DNA from: Pseudomonas sp. MUP55
GTDB lineage: Bacteria; Pseudomonadota; Gammaproteobacteria; Pseudomonadales; Pseudomonadaceae
Direction: 5' to 3'
Assembly (NCBI RefSeq): GCF_034043515.1
Contig: NZ_CP138214.1
Location: 1,798,001-1,862,000 of the forward strand
DNA length: 64,000 nt
Under the pieces are notes generated by a model that made no database searches, was not told the origin of the DNA, and worked only from the letters and a program-made list of their open reading frames with translations. The position numbers and the translations under genes are program-made. This document shows, one piece after another, positions 1 to 8,790 of this stretch. How positions within the stretch are numbered: position 1 is the stretch's first letter; every line of letters begins with the position of its first letter.

Positions 1-2
1 TG

Positions 3-911
3 GGCTTCAAGTTTCACCAATTTATAGCGATTGTGAGTATTTTAGAAGTTATATTAGTTGCTGCAGCTGTACGATTTTTCTTCCCGAACTATCGCCTCTG
101 GGTTATGGCAATAATTTTTGCCATTCCTGATTTTTATTTGATCCCCTATTTTTCACTCGTACGGCAGGGTTTGGCTGCCAGTTTATTTTTTTATGGGGTG
201 CGTTACTATGCGGAGAATAAAAGATTTTTATCATGGCTTATTTTCGGTTTGGCTGTATCTCTACATTACTCGGTTGTTGGAGCGTTAATTTTATTTTCTT
301 TGGCATTCAAAATAAAATTAAGTAAAAATGTATTTTTGACTCTCTTTGCATTGTCGGTTTTCTTTTACCTTTCGTCGATAGACGTTGTCCGCTCTTTCGT
401 CGAACAAATAGTTGTCTACTTGGATCCCAAGTATATGATCTACCTAGATCGAGATGTTTATAATGCTTCGATGCTCTATCGGGGCGTTTATGCTTGCGTT
501 TCGGCGATTATATTTGCATTGATATACATGTCCTGGCGGCGCCAGGATTTCGAATCATCTGATCCAAAGTTGTCGCCGAGTATTCATCGTTTAGCAATGT
601 TCGGTATACTTATCCCTTTGGTTGTGTATGGTTTTCCGACGTTTTCAACGCGGTATCAGTTTTTCTTTTGTATTTTTACCGTAGGTATTAGTTTTACTTC
701 TCTTGCGCGCTTTAATGCTCGTGATCGCTTTGCGGTTCTAATGGTGACTTGTTTCTTGGCTTATATTCCCTTTTATCGTTTCTTGAGTAACCCTCTATCT
801 ATTGTTTATATTCCATATCAAAGCCAAATATTTTTTGATAAGAGCAACTCAACTGGTCAGCAGCGAACCGATGACTTATTAAATCAACTTGATGTCCTAT
901 GGTCGAAGTGA
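3..911 (+). CDS. wzy: EpsG-family O-antigen polymerase (Wzy-like), 5' truncated by window edge
   Basis: Multi-spanning inner-membrane protein that probably polymerises O-antigen repeat units on undecaprenyl pyrophosphate at the periplasmic face. The reading frame stays open to the first base of the window, so the true start lies upstream and the internal GTG at 33 is not the start. The visible part has about eight hydrophobic segments. It also carries the EpsG-family signature of an RQG(L)A motif followed by a helix, with HYS after the next segment (about residues 53-90 of the visible part). The gene is AT-rich like the next four. A glycosyltransferase starts 9 bases downstream, so it is operonic. 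Wzy function is inferred from family and position; EpsG proteins also polymerise other exopolysaccharides. Confidence 0.75.
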   Translation, partial: GFKFHQFIAIVSILEVILVAAAVRFFFPNYRLWVMAIIFAIPDFYLIPYFSLVRQGLAASLFFYGVRYYAENKRFLSWLIFGLAVSLHYSVVGALILFSLAFKIKLSKNVFLTLFALSVFFYLSSIDVVRSFVEQIVVYLDPKYMIYLDRDVYNASMLYRGVYACVSAIIFALIYMSWRRQDFESSDPKLSPSIHRLAMFGILIPLVVYGFPTFSTRYQFFFCIFTVGISFTSLARFNARDRFAVLMVTCFLAYIPFYRFLSNPLSIVYIPYQSQIFFDKSNSTGQQRTDDLLNQLDVLWSK

Positions 912-920
912 CGGTAGCTT

Positions 921-2123
921 ATGAAAAAAAATGTAGTTTTACTCACAACTAAATACGCTGAACACAAGTCAGATGCTTGGCTGACGAATGAGATGGCATA
1001 TTCGTTCAGAGACGATGGATACAGCATGTGCGCTGTGGTATTTTCTTGGCTTCGAGATGACCCAAAATCATCAGTTAAAGAAATAGATGGTGTAAAAGTT
1101 GTCAGGATTAGGTTATTCGATTTTTTTTATACAACAGGTTTTATTGGTACTGCTTTAAAGGTTTTTTTGTTCCCATATTGGGCGCGAATAATTATTAGAA
1201 AACATATTAAAGAGTGTGACCTGCTAATTGCCAACACGCCTTGCGTTACCATTGTTGGGTTGTCGAATTTTTTTAAGCGTAACTACCAAGCTAAGTCTTA
1301 CCTTGTATTGTGGGATTTTTTTCCGTTCTATCTTAAAGATTTGGGTGCTATCAGGAACAAGTTTTTCTTCGGGTTTTTTCAACGCCTAGAAACTAAGATG
1401 TATCGTACCTTTGACCGTATTGGTTGTATGACTAAGGGGAATATTAAGTTTCTACTGGAGAACTATCCAGGTGTTGATCGGTCTCGCGTAGAAATACTTC
1501 CGCTTTGGGCTAAGGTAAAAATCGTAGAGCCGGTGGATAAAGCCGCTGTCAGAGCGAAGTACAACCTGCCAATGGACAAAGTTATTGCTGTGTATGGCGG
1601 TGCAATGTCCATAGTTCAAGAGCTTGAAAATATCTTGGAGTTGGCAAGGTTGAGTTTTGAAGCAAAAGATAACGTCTGCTTTCTATTTATAGGTAAAGGT
1701 ACTGAGCGTGAGCGTTTGGAGAGTAGTGCCTTAAATCAGGGTCTAACGAATGTGACATTCTTAGACTACGTACCTCGTGACGAATATCAAAACGTCGTCC
1801 AGGCTAGTGATATCGGATTGATTTCTCTGTCGAGTAAACTAAGCGTGCCAAGCTTTCCCTCTAAGTCCGTCGACTACTTTAAAGTATCTTTGCCGATCTT
1901 GGCGTCACTTGACGCGGTAACCGATTTTGGGAGCATTCTGCAAAACGATATCAAAGCAGGATTTTCCGTCTTGGCAGGTAAAAGCCATGAGCTACATGAC
2001 AAGCTGAAAAAATTATCTTCAGACCCGTTATTACGAAAAGCAATGGGAGATGCTGGACGGCTATATTATGAAGAGTGCCTGACAGTTGAAAAGGCAAAAG
2101 AAAAAATTATTTCTATATTGTAA
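921..2123 (+). CDS. GT4-family glycosyltransferase (O-antigen assembly)
   Basis: Cytoplasmic retaining glycosyltransferase of about 400 residues with a GT-B architecture. The N-terminal acceptor half begins MKKNVVLLTTKYAEHKSDAW. The C-terminal nucleotide-sugar half contains the typical GGAMS...ENILELA and FIGKGTERERL segments (about residues 229-262), plus an SFPSKSVDY segment (about residue 313) near the usual donor-binding glutamate region. It probably adds one sugar of the O-unit on the lipid carrier. It resembles WbuB-type enzymes, but neither donor nor acceptor can be read from sequence. It sits between the polymerase and the FucNAc synthesis genes in the same AT-rich operon. A canonical Shine-Dalgarno (AAGGAG) follows its stop and serves the next gene. 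Confidence 0.8.
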   Translation: MKKNVVLLTTKYAEHKSDAWLTNEMAYSFRDDGYSMCAVVFSWLRDDPKSSVKEIDGVKVVRIRLFDFFYTTGFIGTALKVFLFPYWARIIIRKHIKECDLLIANTPCVTIVGLSNFFKRNYQAKSYLVLWDFFPFYLKDLGAIRNKFFFGFFQRLETKMYRTFDRIGCMTKGNIKFLLENYPGVDRSRVEILPLWAKVKIVEPVDKAAVRAKYNLPMDKVIAVYGGAMSIVQELENILELARLSFEAKDNVCFLFIGKGTERERLESSALNQGLTNVTFLDYVPRDEYQNVVQASDIGLISLSSKLSVPSFPSKSVDYFKVSLPILASLDAVTDFGSILQNDIKAGFSVLAGKSHELHDKLKKLSSDPLLRKAMGDAGRLYYEECLTVEKAKEKIISIL

Positions 2124-2135
2124 GGAGACGCATGT

Positions 2136-3173
2136 ATGACTAATGTTTTTAAAAATGCCACTTTGATGATTACTGGTGGTACTGGTTCTTTCGGAAACGC
2201 CGTATTAAAGCGATTTCTAGACTCTGATTTGAAAGAAATCCGTGTTTTCAGCCGCGATGAGAAAAAGCAAGATGATATGCGTAAGCGTTATAATAGCGCT
2301 AAGCTGAAGTTTTATATTGGCGATGTTCGCGACTTTCAAAGTGTTTTGAATGCTAGTCGCGGTGTTGACTTTATCTATCACGCGGCAGCGCTTAAGCAAG
2401 TCCCTTCTTGTGAATTTCATCCTATGGAAGCGGTGAAAACCAATGTCTTAGGAACTGATAACGTATTAGAGGCCGCTATTCAGAATAATATCAAACGCGT
2501 TGTTTGTCTTAGCACAGATAAGGCGGTCTATCCTATTAATGCCATGGGTATTTCCAAGGCAATGATGGAAAAAGTTATGGTTGCAAAGTCACGTAATGAC
2601 AACTCTACAGTTATCTGTGGAACTCGTTACGGTAATGTCATGGCGTCTCGCGGTTCTGTAATTCCTCTTTTTATTGAGCAGATTCGTGCTGGCCAGTCAC
2701 TATCTATTACAGACCCGAATATGACGCGTTTCATGATGACGTTGTCAGACGCGGTTGACTTGGTTCTGTATGCGTTTGAACATGGGAATAATGGCGATAT
2801 TTTTGTACAGAAAGCGCCTGCTGCGACGGTTGAGACGCTTGCTCGTGCTTTAACTTCTCTCGTTGGTAAACCCGACCATCCTATCCAAGTAATTGGCACC
2901 CGTCATGGTGAGAAGTTGTACGAGGCTCTCCTGAGCCGAGAGGAAATGGCCTGCGCTGAAGATATGGGCGATTACTTCCGTGTGCCGCCTGATTTGCGCG
3001 ACTTGAATTACAGTAAGTTCGTAGACCAGGGAGAAGAAAAAATTTCTCATACCGAGGACTATAATTCACACAACACGGAACGTCTTGATGTCGAAGGGAT
3101 GAAGCATTTGTTGCTTAAGTTGGACTTTATGCAAGCGATCCAACGCGGTGAACACGCTGCACCTGAGGAATGA
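2136..3173 (+). CDS. wbjB: UDP-GlcNAc 4,6-dehydratase/5-epimerase (WbjB/FnlA/CapE family)
   Basis: First enzyme of UDP-N-acetyl-L-fucosamine synthesis. It converts UDP-GlcNAc to the 4-keto-6-deoxy-L-talose intermediate. It is an extended short-chain dehydrogenase of 345 residues with an N-terminal NAD(P)-binding TGGTGSFG motif (residues about 14-21). The catalytic segment STDKAVYPINAMGISK has Met where most short-chain dehydrogenases have Tyr (M-x3-K), the known variant of the CapE/WbpM group. The start follows AAGGAG with good spacing; an ATG four bases upstream is out of frame. The stop overlaps the wbjC start as ATGA, so the two are translationally coupled. Confidence 0.92.
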   Translation: MTNVFKNATLMITGGTGSFGNAVLKRFLDSDLKEIRVFSRDEKKQDDMRKRYNSAKLKFYIGDVRDFQSVLNASRGVDFIYHAAALKQVPSCEFHPMEAVKTNVLGTDNVLEAAIQNNIKRVVCLSTDKAVYPINAMGISKAMMEKVMVAKSRNDNSTVICGTRYGNVMASRGSVIPLFIEQIRAGQSLSITDPNMTRFMMTLSDAVDLVLYAFEHGNNGDIFVQKAPAATVETLARALTSLVGKPDHPIQVIGTRHGEKLYEALLSREEMACAEDMGDYFRVPPDLRDLNYSKFVDQGEEKISHTEDYNSHNTERLDVEGMKHLLLKLDFMQAIQRGEHAAPEE

Positions 3174-4291
3174 TGATGAAAGTATTAATTACGGGCGCTA
3201 ATGGATTTGTCGGGCAAAACTTGGCTGTTCATTTGTCAGAGCGAAAAGACATTGAAGTTTTTCGCTTTTCTCGTGACGACGATCATCATTGTCTCTTTGA
3301 GAAAGTAAAGCAGGTAGATTTTATTTTTCATCTGGCTGGCGTAAATCGTCCAAAAGATGCTGAGGAGTTCAAAGCGGGAAATACTGATCTCACTCGTTTA
3401 CTTGCAGATGCTGTTATTGCTAGCGGACGTAGAATTCCGATTGTATATACTTCTTCAATACAGGCAGAGCAAGACAACGCCTATGGGTCAAGTAAACGTG
3501 CGGCAGAAGATATTCTAAAACAACTAGCCTCTGTTCACGGATCTGCAGTTTATTTGTTTCGACTGCCTAATGTATTTGGTAAATGGGCTCGTCCTAATTA
3601 CAATTCGGCGGTTGCGACGTTCTGCTTCAATATTGCTAGAGGATTGCCCATACAGATCAATGATTCGTCCGCGCAAGTTACGCTCGTATATATTGATGAT
3701 GTGGTCAAGAGATTTTTAGCCGTGATGGATGGTCTGGTGACGGCGAGTCTATATGTAGAGGTTAGCCCGCAATATCAAATAACTGTGGGTGATTTGTCTG
3801 CAACGCTGAATGCATTTCGTGAGAGCCGTGCTACATTGATCACCGAACAAGTGGGCACTGGTCTCACTCGTGCGCTCTATTCGACCTATCTCAGCTATCT
3901 ACCGCCAGAGAACTTTACTTATGAGGTGCCTAAATATGGCGATCCTCGCGGCGTATTTGTTGAAATGCTTAAGACACCGAATGCCGGACAGTTTTCATAT
4001 TTTACTGCACATCCTGGCGTAACGCGAGGTGGTCACTATCATCATAGTAAAACCGAAAAGTTTTTGGTGATACGTGGCGAAGCGAGCTTTAAATTCCGTA
4101 ATATTATAACGGGTGAGTTTTATGAGCTGCGTACGAATGGCGAGAAGCCGATAATTGTTGAAACGGTTCCTGGTTGGACTCATGACGTTACTAATGTCGG
4201 CCAAGATGAAATGATTGTTATGCTCTGGGCGAATGAGATATTTGACCGAGCTCAACCGGATACTTACGCGCTTGCTGTGGGTAATGCATAA
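3170..4291 (+). CDS. wbjC: WbjC/FnlB/CapF epimerase-reductase with C-terminal cupin
   Basis: Second step of UDP-L-FucNAc synthesis. In the CapF family the C-terminal cupin acts as a C3 epimerase and the N-terminal Rossmann domain reduces the 4-keto group with NADPH. The N-terminus has ITGANGFVG (about residues 7-15) and a short-chain-dehydrogenase-like YGSSK segment. The cupin (about residues 245-365) has a His-rich metal site, RGGHYHHSKTEKF, and the PGWTHDVTN motif. Three successive ATG codons (3170, 3173, 3176) are possible starts; the first gives the ATGA overlap with wbjB. Length of 373 residues matches the family. AT-rich composition follows the neighbours. Confidence 0.92.
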   Translation: MMMKVLITGANGFVGQNLAVHLSERKDIEVFRFSRDDDHHCLFEKVKQVDFIFHLAGVNRPKDAEEFKAGNTDLTRLLADAVIASGRRIPIVYTSSIQAEQDNAYGSSKRAAEDILKQLASVHGSAVYLFRLPNVFGKWARPNYNSAVATFCFNIARGLPIQINDSSAQVTLVYIDDVVKRFLAVMDGLVTASLYVEVSPQYQITVGDLSATLNAFRESRATLITEQVGTGLTRALYSTYLSYLPPENFTYEVPKYGDPRGVFVEMLKTPNAGQFSYFTAHPGVTRGGHYHHSKTEKFLVIRGEASFKFRNIITGEFYELRTNGEKPIIVETVPGWTHDVTNVGQDEMIVMLWANEIFDRAQPDTYALAVGNA

Positions 4292-4319
4292 CAACTGGCT
4301 ATAATGGTAAGGAGTTATT

Positions 4320-5450
4320 ATGAAGAAGATGAAGGTTTTGACTGTTGTAGGTACTCGGCCTGAGATTATCCGTCTGTCTCGTGTTATGGCGGCTCTGGAT
4401 GAACACTGTGAACATATTATCGTTCATACTGGCCAAAATTATGATTATGAACTGAACCAAATATTTTTCGACGATTTGGGTATTCGTAAGCCTGACCATT
4501 TTCTTAATGCCGCCGGTGCCAATGGAGCGGAAACGATAGGTAATGTGATCATTGCCGTTGACCGAGTGCTTGCAGAGGAATCCCCAGAGGCGCTGTTGGT
4601 ATTAGGAGATACAAACAGTTGTATGGCTGTTATACCTGCAAAACGCCGCAAAATTCCTACGTTTCACATGGAGGCGGGTAATCGTTGTTTTGATATGCGC
4701 GTGCCAGAAGAAATTAACCGTCGCATAGTCGATCATACGGCTGATATCAACCTCACTTATAGCACTATCGCTAGGGACTACCTGTTGCGCGAAGGATTGT
4801 CGCCAGATATGGTAATCAAAACGGGGAGTCCGATGTTTGAGGTTTTGTCTCATTATCGTGCTGGTATTGATAGTTCAGACGTACTTGAAAGACTTTCTTT
4901 AAAAGCAGGAAATTTTTTTGTTGTAAGTGCCCATCGTGAAGAAAACATTGATTCCGATAAAAATTTCTTAAAATTAGTGCAGGTTCTAAATACTGTCGCG
5001 GAACACTATGGATATCCCGTCATTGTTTCAACCCACCCGCGTACTCAGAAGCGCGTAGACGCAATGGGCGTGGTCTTTCACGAAAACGTACAATTACTAA
5101 AACCTTTAGGATTTAAAGACTATAATAAGTTACAGCTTTCAGCCAAAGCGGTCCTCTCTGACAGTGGAACAATCAATGAGGAGTCGTCAATTCTGAATTT
5201 TCCTGCTCTAAATATCCGTGAAGCTCACGAACGCCCCGAAGGCATGGAGGAGGCAGCGGTAATGATGGTCGGTCTGGAGGTAAACCGGGTTTTGCAAGCG
5301 TTGAACTTGCTGGAAAGCCAGGGTGTCGGGCAAGATCGCACGTTGCGTTTGGTTGCTGATTACAGTATGCCAAATGTATCTCAGAAGGTAGCGAGAATTA
5401 TTCATAGCTACACAGATTATGTAAATCGTATCGTTTGGAAACGCTATTGA
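4320..5450 (+). CDS. wbjD: UDP-N-acetylglucosamine 2-epimerase family (WbjD/FnlC/CapG)
   Basis: Last enzyme of UDP-L-FucNAc synthesis; it inverts C2 of the UDP-L-PneuNAc intermediate. The 376-residue protein has the non-hydrolysing 2-epimerase fold: GTRPEIIR near residue 12, HTGQNYDYELNQIFFDDL, VLGDTNS, HMEAGNRCFDMRVPEE (about residues 118-133), SAHREENID and SDSGTINEES. These carry the residues that bind UDP and act in C2 deprotonation. A clear Shine-Dalgarno (AAGGAG) sits upstream of ATG 4320. The wbjB-wbjC-wbjD trio is the conserved FnlABC/CapEFG module, so the O-unit or a related glycan very likely contains L-FucNAc. Confidence 0.92.
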   Translation: MKKMKVLTVVGTRPEIIRLSRVMAALDEHCEHIIVHTGQNYDYELNQIFFDDLGIRKPDHFLNAAGANGAETIGNVIIAVDRVLAEESPEALLVLGDTNSCMAVIPAKRRKIPTFHMEAGNRCFDMRVPEEINRRIVDHTADINLTYSTIARDYLLREGLSPDMVIKTGSPMFEVLSHYRAGIDSSDVLERLSLKAGNFFVVSAHREENIDSDKNFLKLVQVLNTVAEHYGYPVIVSTHPRTQKRVDAMGVVFHENVQLLKPLGFKDYNKLQLSAKAVLSDSGTINEESSILNFPALNIREAHERPEGMEEAAVMMVGLEVNRVLQALNLLESQGVGQDRTLRLVADYSMPNVSQKVARIIHSYTDYVNRIVWKRY

Positions 5451-5461
5451 GTGATAGATTC

Positions 5462-6715
5462 ATGCCCGCTAGTAAACTAAAAATTCTCGTGGTTACTCAG
5501 TATTTTTGGCCTGAGAACATGCGTATTAATGATCTCGTTCGAGATTTTGTTGAAAGGGGGCATGAAGTCACGGTTTTGACTGGTTTGCCCAATTATCCAG
5601 AAGGTGCGATATACGAACCTTTTCGTAACTGTCCGAGTGAATTCGAAAATTATTCAGGTGCTCAGGTAGTCAGAGTGCCGTTAATACCACGCGGGACACG
5701 TAGTTTTAGTCTGATCTTAAATTATTTCTCTTTTTTTGTTGCTGCGTCTGTGCTTGGCCCATGGAAATTACGCAATAAAAAAATTGACGTTGTGTTTGTG
5801 TATGCGGTCTCGCCGATAATGGCAGCGATACCAGCCCTTGTGATTGGCCGTATAAAAAAAGCGCCTGTGTTTATTTGGGTACTTGATCTTTGGCCTGAGA
5901 CACTTAGAGCTGTAGGGGTCTTAAAAAATACAGCGCTGCTTTCGTTAGTAGGGAAATTGGTTTCTTGGATCTATAATCGTGCTGATTATTTACTGCTTCA
6001 ATCTCACGGCTTCCTTGAAAGCGTCAAACGTTACTGTACACGTGATATGCCTTCTGAGCGATTGGTATATTTTCCAAGTTGGGCTGAGGATGAGTTTTCT
6101 AAAAGTTCCTTCCCAATCACATCATTGTTGCAGCCAGACGGTGCGTTCTTTACTATTTTATTCGCGGGTAACTTAGGTGAGGCCCAAGACTTTCCTGCAA
6201 TTGCTCAAGCTGTTCAGTCACTGCAGAATAAAATTTCTATTCGGTGGGTGTTTGTGGGCGACGGGCGAATGAGTCAGTGGTTAGCAGATGAAGTGAGGGC
6301 TCGCGAACTCGGAAATGTTCTTTTGCTTGGGCGCCACCCCTTAGAGGAAATGCCCGCATTATTCGCATGTGCTGATGCCTTGCTGGTTTCTCTGAAGACG
6401 AATGATGTATTCGAGAAAACTATTCCCGGTAAGGTCCAGGCCTATTTGGCTTCTGGTAAGCCGATTTTGGGGATGATTGATGGTGAAGCCGCTCGGGTTA
6501 TTGACGACTCAGGTGCTGGTTTGTCGTGCGCATCCGGCGATGCTGAAGCACTCGCACGTATTACGCTCGAATTGGCTACCATGACGTCTGAGCGACGCGC
6601 GAGCATGGGCAATTCTGGTCGCGAGTATTATTTGAAAAACTATTCGAAGCCCACGTTGCTGACTCGTTTGGAACAGCTGTTTCGCGACGCAACGTTACGC
6701 AAAGGACGACGCTAA
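5462..6715 (+). CDS. GT4-family glycosyltransferase (WbuB/WbjE-like)
   Basis: GT-B glycosyltransferase of about 417 residues from ATG 5462. An in-frame ATG at 5435 inside wbjD would add nine residues, but family members begin close to KLKILVVTQYFWPE. The donor-binding half shows LFAGNLGEAQDFP, FVGDGRM and the PGKVQAYLASGKPILGMIDGE segment with the family glutamate. Enzymes directly after FnlABC often transfer L-FucNAc, so that is the most likely donor, by context only. The stop TAA shares its last base with the ATG of the next gene. In P. aeruginosa O11 the corresponding position is wbjE. Confidence 0.85.
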   Translation: MPASKLKILVVTQYFWPENMRINDLVRDFVERGHEVTVLTGLPNYPEGAIYEPFRNCPSEFENYSGAQVVRVPLIPRGTRSFSLILNYFSFFVAASVLGPWKLRNKKIDVVFVYAVSPIMAAIPALVIGRIKKAPVFIWVLDLWPETLRAVGVLKNTALLSLVGKLVSWIYNRADYLLLQSHGFLESVKRYCTRDMPSERLVYFPSWAEDEFSKSSFPITSLLQPDGAFFTILFAGNLGEAQDFPAIAQAVQSLQNKISIRWVFVGDGRMSQWLADEVRARELGNVLLLGRHPLEEMPALFACADALLVSLKTNDVFEKTIPGKVQAYLASGKPILGMIDGEAARVIDDSGAGLSCASGDAEALARITLELATMTSERRASMGNSGREYYLKNYSKPTLLTRLEQLFRDATLRKGRR

Positions 6716-7677
6716 TGCCACAATCTGTTTTTCTAACCGGCGCAACCGGTTTTGTGGGCGGTGCCGTGATGCGCCGCTTGGTAGCCGACGGGTTTATCGT
6801 AAAAGCGGCTCTCCGTAACATCGATGATCGAGTTGAGGAGGGAGTGCAGGCCGTTCGTTTCTGTACTTTCGAAACAACTGACTGGAGTGGGTGTTTCGTC
6901 GGTGTCGATTCAGTCGTCCATTGTGCAGCTCGTGTACACGTAATGAACGACAAGGAGATCGATCCTTTAGCGGCGTTTCGCAAGGTCAATGTCGAGGGTA
7001 CCTTGCGCCTCGCCCGGCAAGCAGCTGAAGCAGGTGTTCGACGTTTTGTTTTCATAAGCTCCATCAAAGTCAATGGTGAAGGCACGAAACTTGGTAGACC
7101 TTACACAGCAGATGACTGCCCTCAGCCATGTGATCCGTATGGTATTTCTAAAATGGAGGCGGAGCAGGGGTTGAGAGAGTTGGCCAGTCGCACGTCCATG
7201 GATGTTGTTATTATTCGTCCGGTATTGGTTTACGGTCCGGGGGTGAAAGCGAATTTTCTGAACATGATGCGTTGGCTGGACAAGGGAGTACCTCTTCCGT
7301 TCGGTGCTATACACAACGCCCGGAGTTTGGTCGCATTGGACAACTTGGTTGATCTGATCATTACTTCGCTGGTACATCCTGGCGCTGCTAACCAGATATT
7401 TTTGGTCAGCGATGGTGAGGATCTCTCTACAACTCAACTTTTGCGTCGTATGGCTATTGCACTAAGCAAGTCGGCGCGGCTTCTACCAGTCCCCAGTTGG
7501 ACGCTTATCGCTGCTGCCAATATAATGGGTAAACGCTCATTATCCCAGCGGTTGTGTGGGTCGCTGGCGGTAGACATCGGCAAAACCCGCTCTTTACTGC
7601 AATGGGCTCCTCCAGTAAGCGTTGACCGTGCATTAGAAGCGGCTGCGAAACACTATATGGAATATGAAAAAAAATGA
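6715..7677 (+). CDS. NAD-dependent epimerase/dehydratase family 4-reductase (WbpV/WbjF-like)
   Basis: Extended short-chain dehydrogenase of 320 residues with LTGATGFVGG at residues 6-15, SSIKVNGEG, and the catalytic YGISK motif (about residues 142-146). Proteins of this kind lie directly before wbpL in P. aeruginosa O6 (wbpV) and O11 (wbjF). WbpV reduces UDP-4-keto-QuiNAc to UDP-QuiNAc, working with WbpM. I infer the same here, giving a QuiNAc- or FucNAc-type initiating sugar for WbpL. It overlaps the previous gene by one base and the next by ATGA. GC content is higher than in the upstream genes, marking the transition toward the conserved end of the locus. Confidence 0.85.
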   Translation: MPQSVFLTGATGFVGGAVMRRLVADGFIVKAALRNIDDRVEEGVQAVRFCTFETTDWSGCFVGVDSVVHCAARVHVMNDKEIDPLAAFRKVNVEGTLRLARQAAEAGVRRFVFISSIKVNGEGTKLGRPYTADDCPQPCDPYGISKMEAEQGLRELASRTSMDVVIIRPVLVYGPGVKANFLNMMRWLDKGVPLPFGAIHNARSLVALDNLVDLIITSLVHPGAANQIFLVSDGEDLSTTQLLRRMAIALSKSARLLPVPSWTLIAAANIMGKRSLSQRLCGSLAVDIGKTRSLLQWAPPVSVDRALEAAAKHYMEYEKK

Positions 7678-8699
7678 CTTATTGGTGGCTGATCGTCATA
7701 GTTGTTTTTATCATCTCCTTTTTAATGACTGCGGGATTACGGCGTTATGCATTGGCACGCAGCATCATCGATATTCCAAATGCGCGTAGCTCTCATTCAG
7801 TGCCCACCCCTCGGGGAGGGGGCGTTTCCATCGTTTTGTCTTTCTTATTGACGTTGCCGTTTTTGAGTTGGCTGCATATTGGTTCATCTAACGGGTCGAT
7901 TGCTGTGGGGGGGGCCGGAGCGCTGATTGCTATAATAGGTTTTGCGGACGATCATGGTCATATCGCTGCGCGCTGGCGTTTGCTAGGCCATTTCGTCGCG
8001 GCAATCTGGGCATTGTTCTGGTTGGGGGGGATGCCATCTGTCGTAGTATTTGGAATGACAGTCAATCTAGGTTTGGTAGGCGACGTTTTGGCTGCGTTTT
8101 ATCTCGTATGGTTGCTTAACCTTTATAATTTCATGGACGGTATTGACGGAATTGCCAGCGTGGAGGCTATTTGTGTGAGCCTATGCGCATGTTTGATCTA
8201 TTGGATAAGTGGCTTCGAGAGCCTCATCTGGCCACCTCTCCTGCTCGCGATGGCAGTAGCGGGGTTCCTTTTCTGGAATTTTCCTCCGGCCCGCATCTTC
8301 ATGGGAGACGCAGGCAGCGGCTTTCTGGGGATGGTCCTGGGAGTCATCTCTATCCAAGCTGCTTGGGCATCTGCCCAGTTGCTATGGGTCTGGCTTATCC
8401 TTCTTGGGGTATTCATTGTGGATGCGACATATACTCTTGTTCGCAGGCTATTACGCGGTGATAAGGTTTACGAAGCGCATCGTAGTCATGCCTATCAATT
8501 TGCGTCCCGAAAGTTTGGAAAGCATTTACCAGTGACCTTAGCGGTAGCAGTGCTCAATCTATTTTGGTTGCTTCCGATGGCGTTATGCGTGACGTTGCTT
8601 GGGCTGGATGGAATCACGGGTCTAATTATTGCCTACGTGCCGTTGATACTTTTGGCGGGTAAATATCACGCAGGCGCGTTGGAAGCGTCAACGAGCTGA
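7674..8699 (+). CDS. wbpL: WbpL-type undecaprenyl-phosphate glycosyl-1-phosphate transferase
   Basis: Integral membrane enzyme of the MraY/WecA family that starts O-antigen synthesis by moving a HexNAc-1-phosphate from its UDP sugar to undecaprenyl phosphate. The 341 residues form about ten or eleven transmembrane helices. Family motifs are visible in order: GGGVSIVLS early, GFADDHGH (aspartate pair), NLYNFMDGIDGIAS (metal-binding aspartates, about residues 150-163), FMGDAGSGFLG and the late HRSHAYQ motif. It is coupled to the upstream reductase by a 4-base overlap and followed by wbpM, the standard end of a Pseudomonas B-band cluster. Donor specificity (QuiNAc or FucNAc) is inferred. Confidence 0.9.
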   Translation: MTYWWLIVIVVFIISFLMTAGLRRYALARSIIDIPNARSSHSVPTPRGGGVSIVLSFLLTLPFLSWLHIGSSNGSIAVGGAGALIAIIGFADDHGHIAARWRLLGHFVAAIWALFWLGGMPSVVVFGMTVNLGLVGDVLAAFYLVWLLNLYNFMDGIDGIASVEAICVSLCACLIYWISGFESLIWPPLLLAMAVAGFLFWNFPPARIFMGDAGSGFLGMVLGVISIQAAWASAQLLWVWLILLGVFIVDATYTLVRRLLRGDKVYEAHRSHAYQFASRKFGKHLPVTLAVAVLNLFWLLPMALCVTLLGLDGITGLIIAYVPLILLAGKYHAGALEASTS

Positions 8700-8790
8700 A
8701 TGTCGATAGAGACGACGCTAGCAACTATCCATTGCGGTGTGTCGAAACGCCAAAAAAATTTGGGAGCAGTCTGAGGTGGGCGAAGGGGTT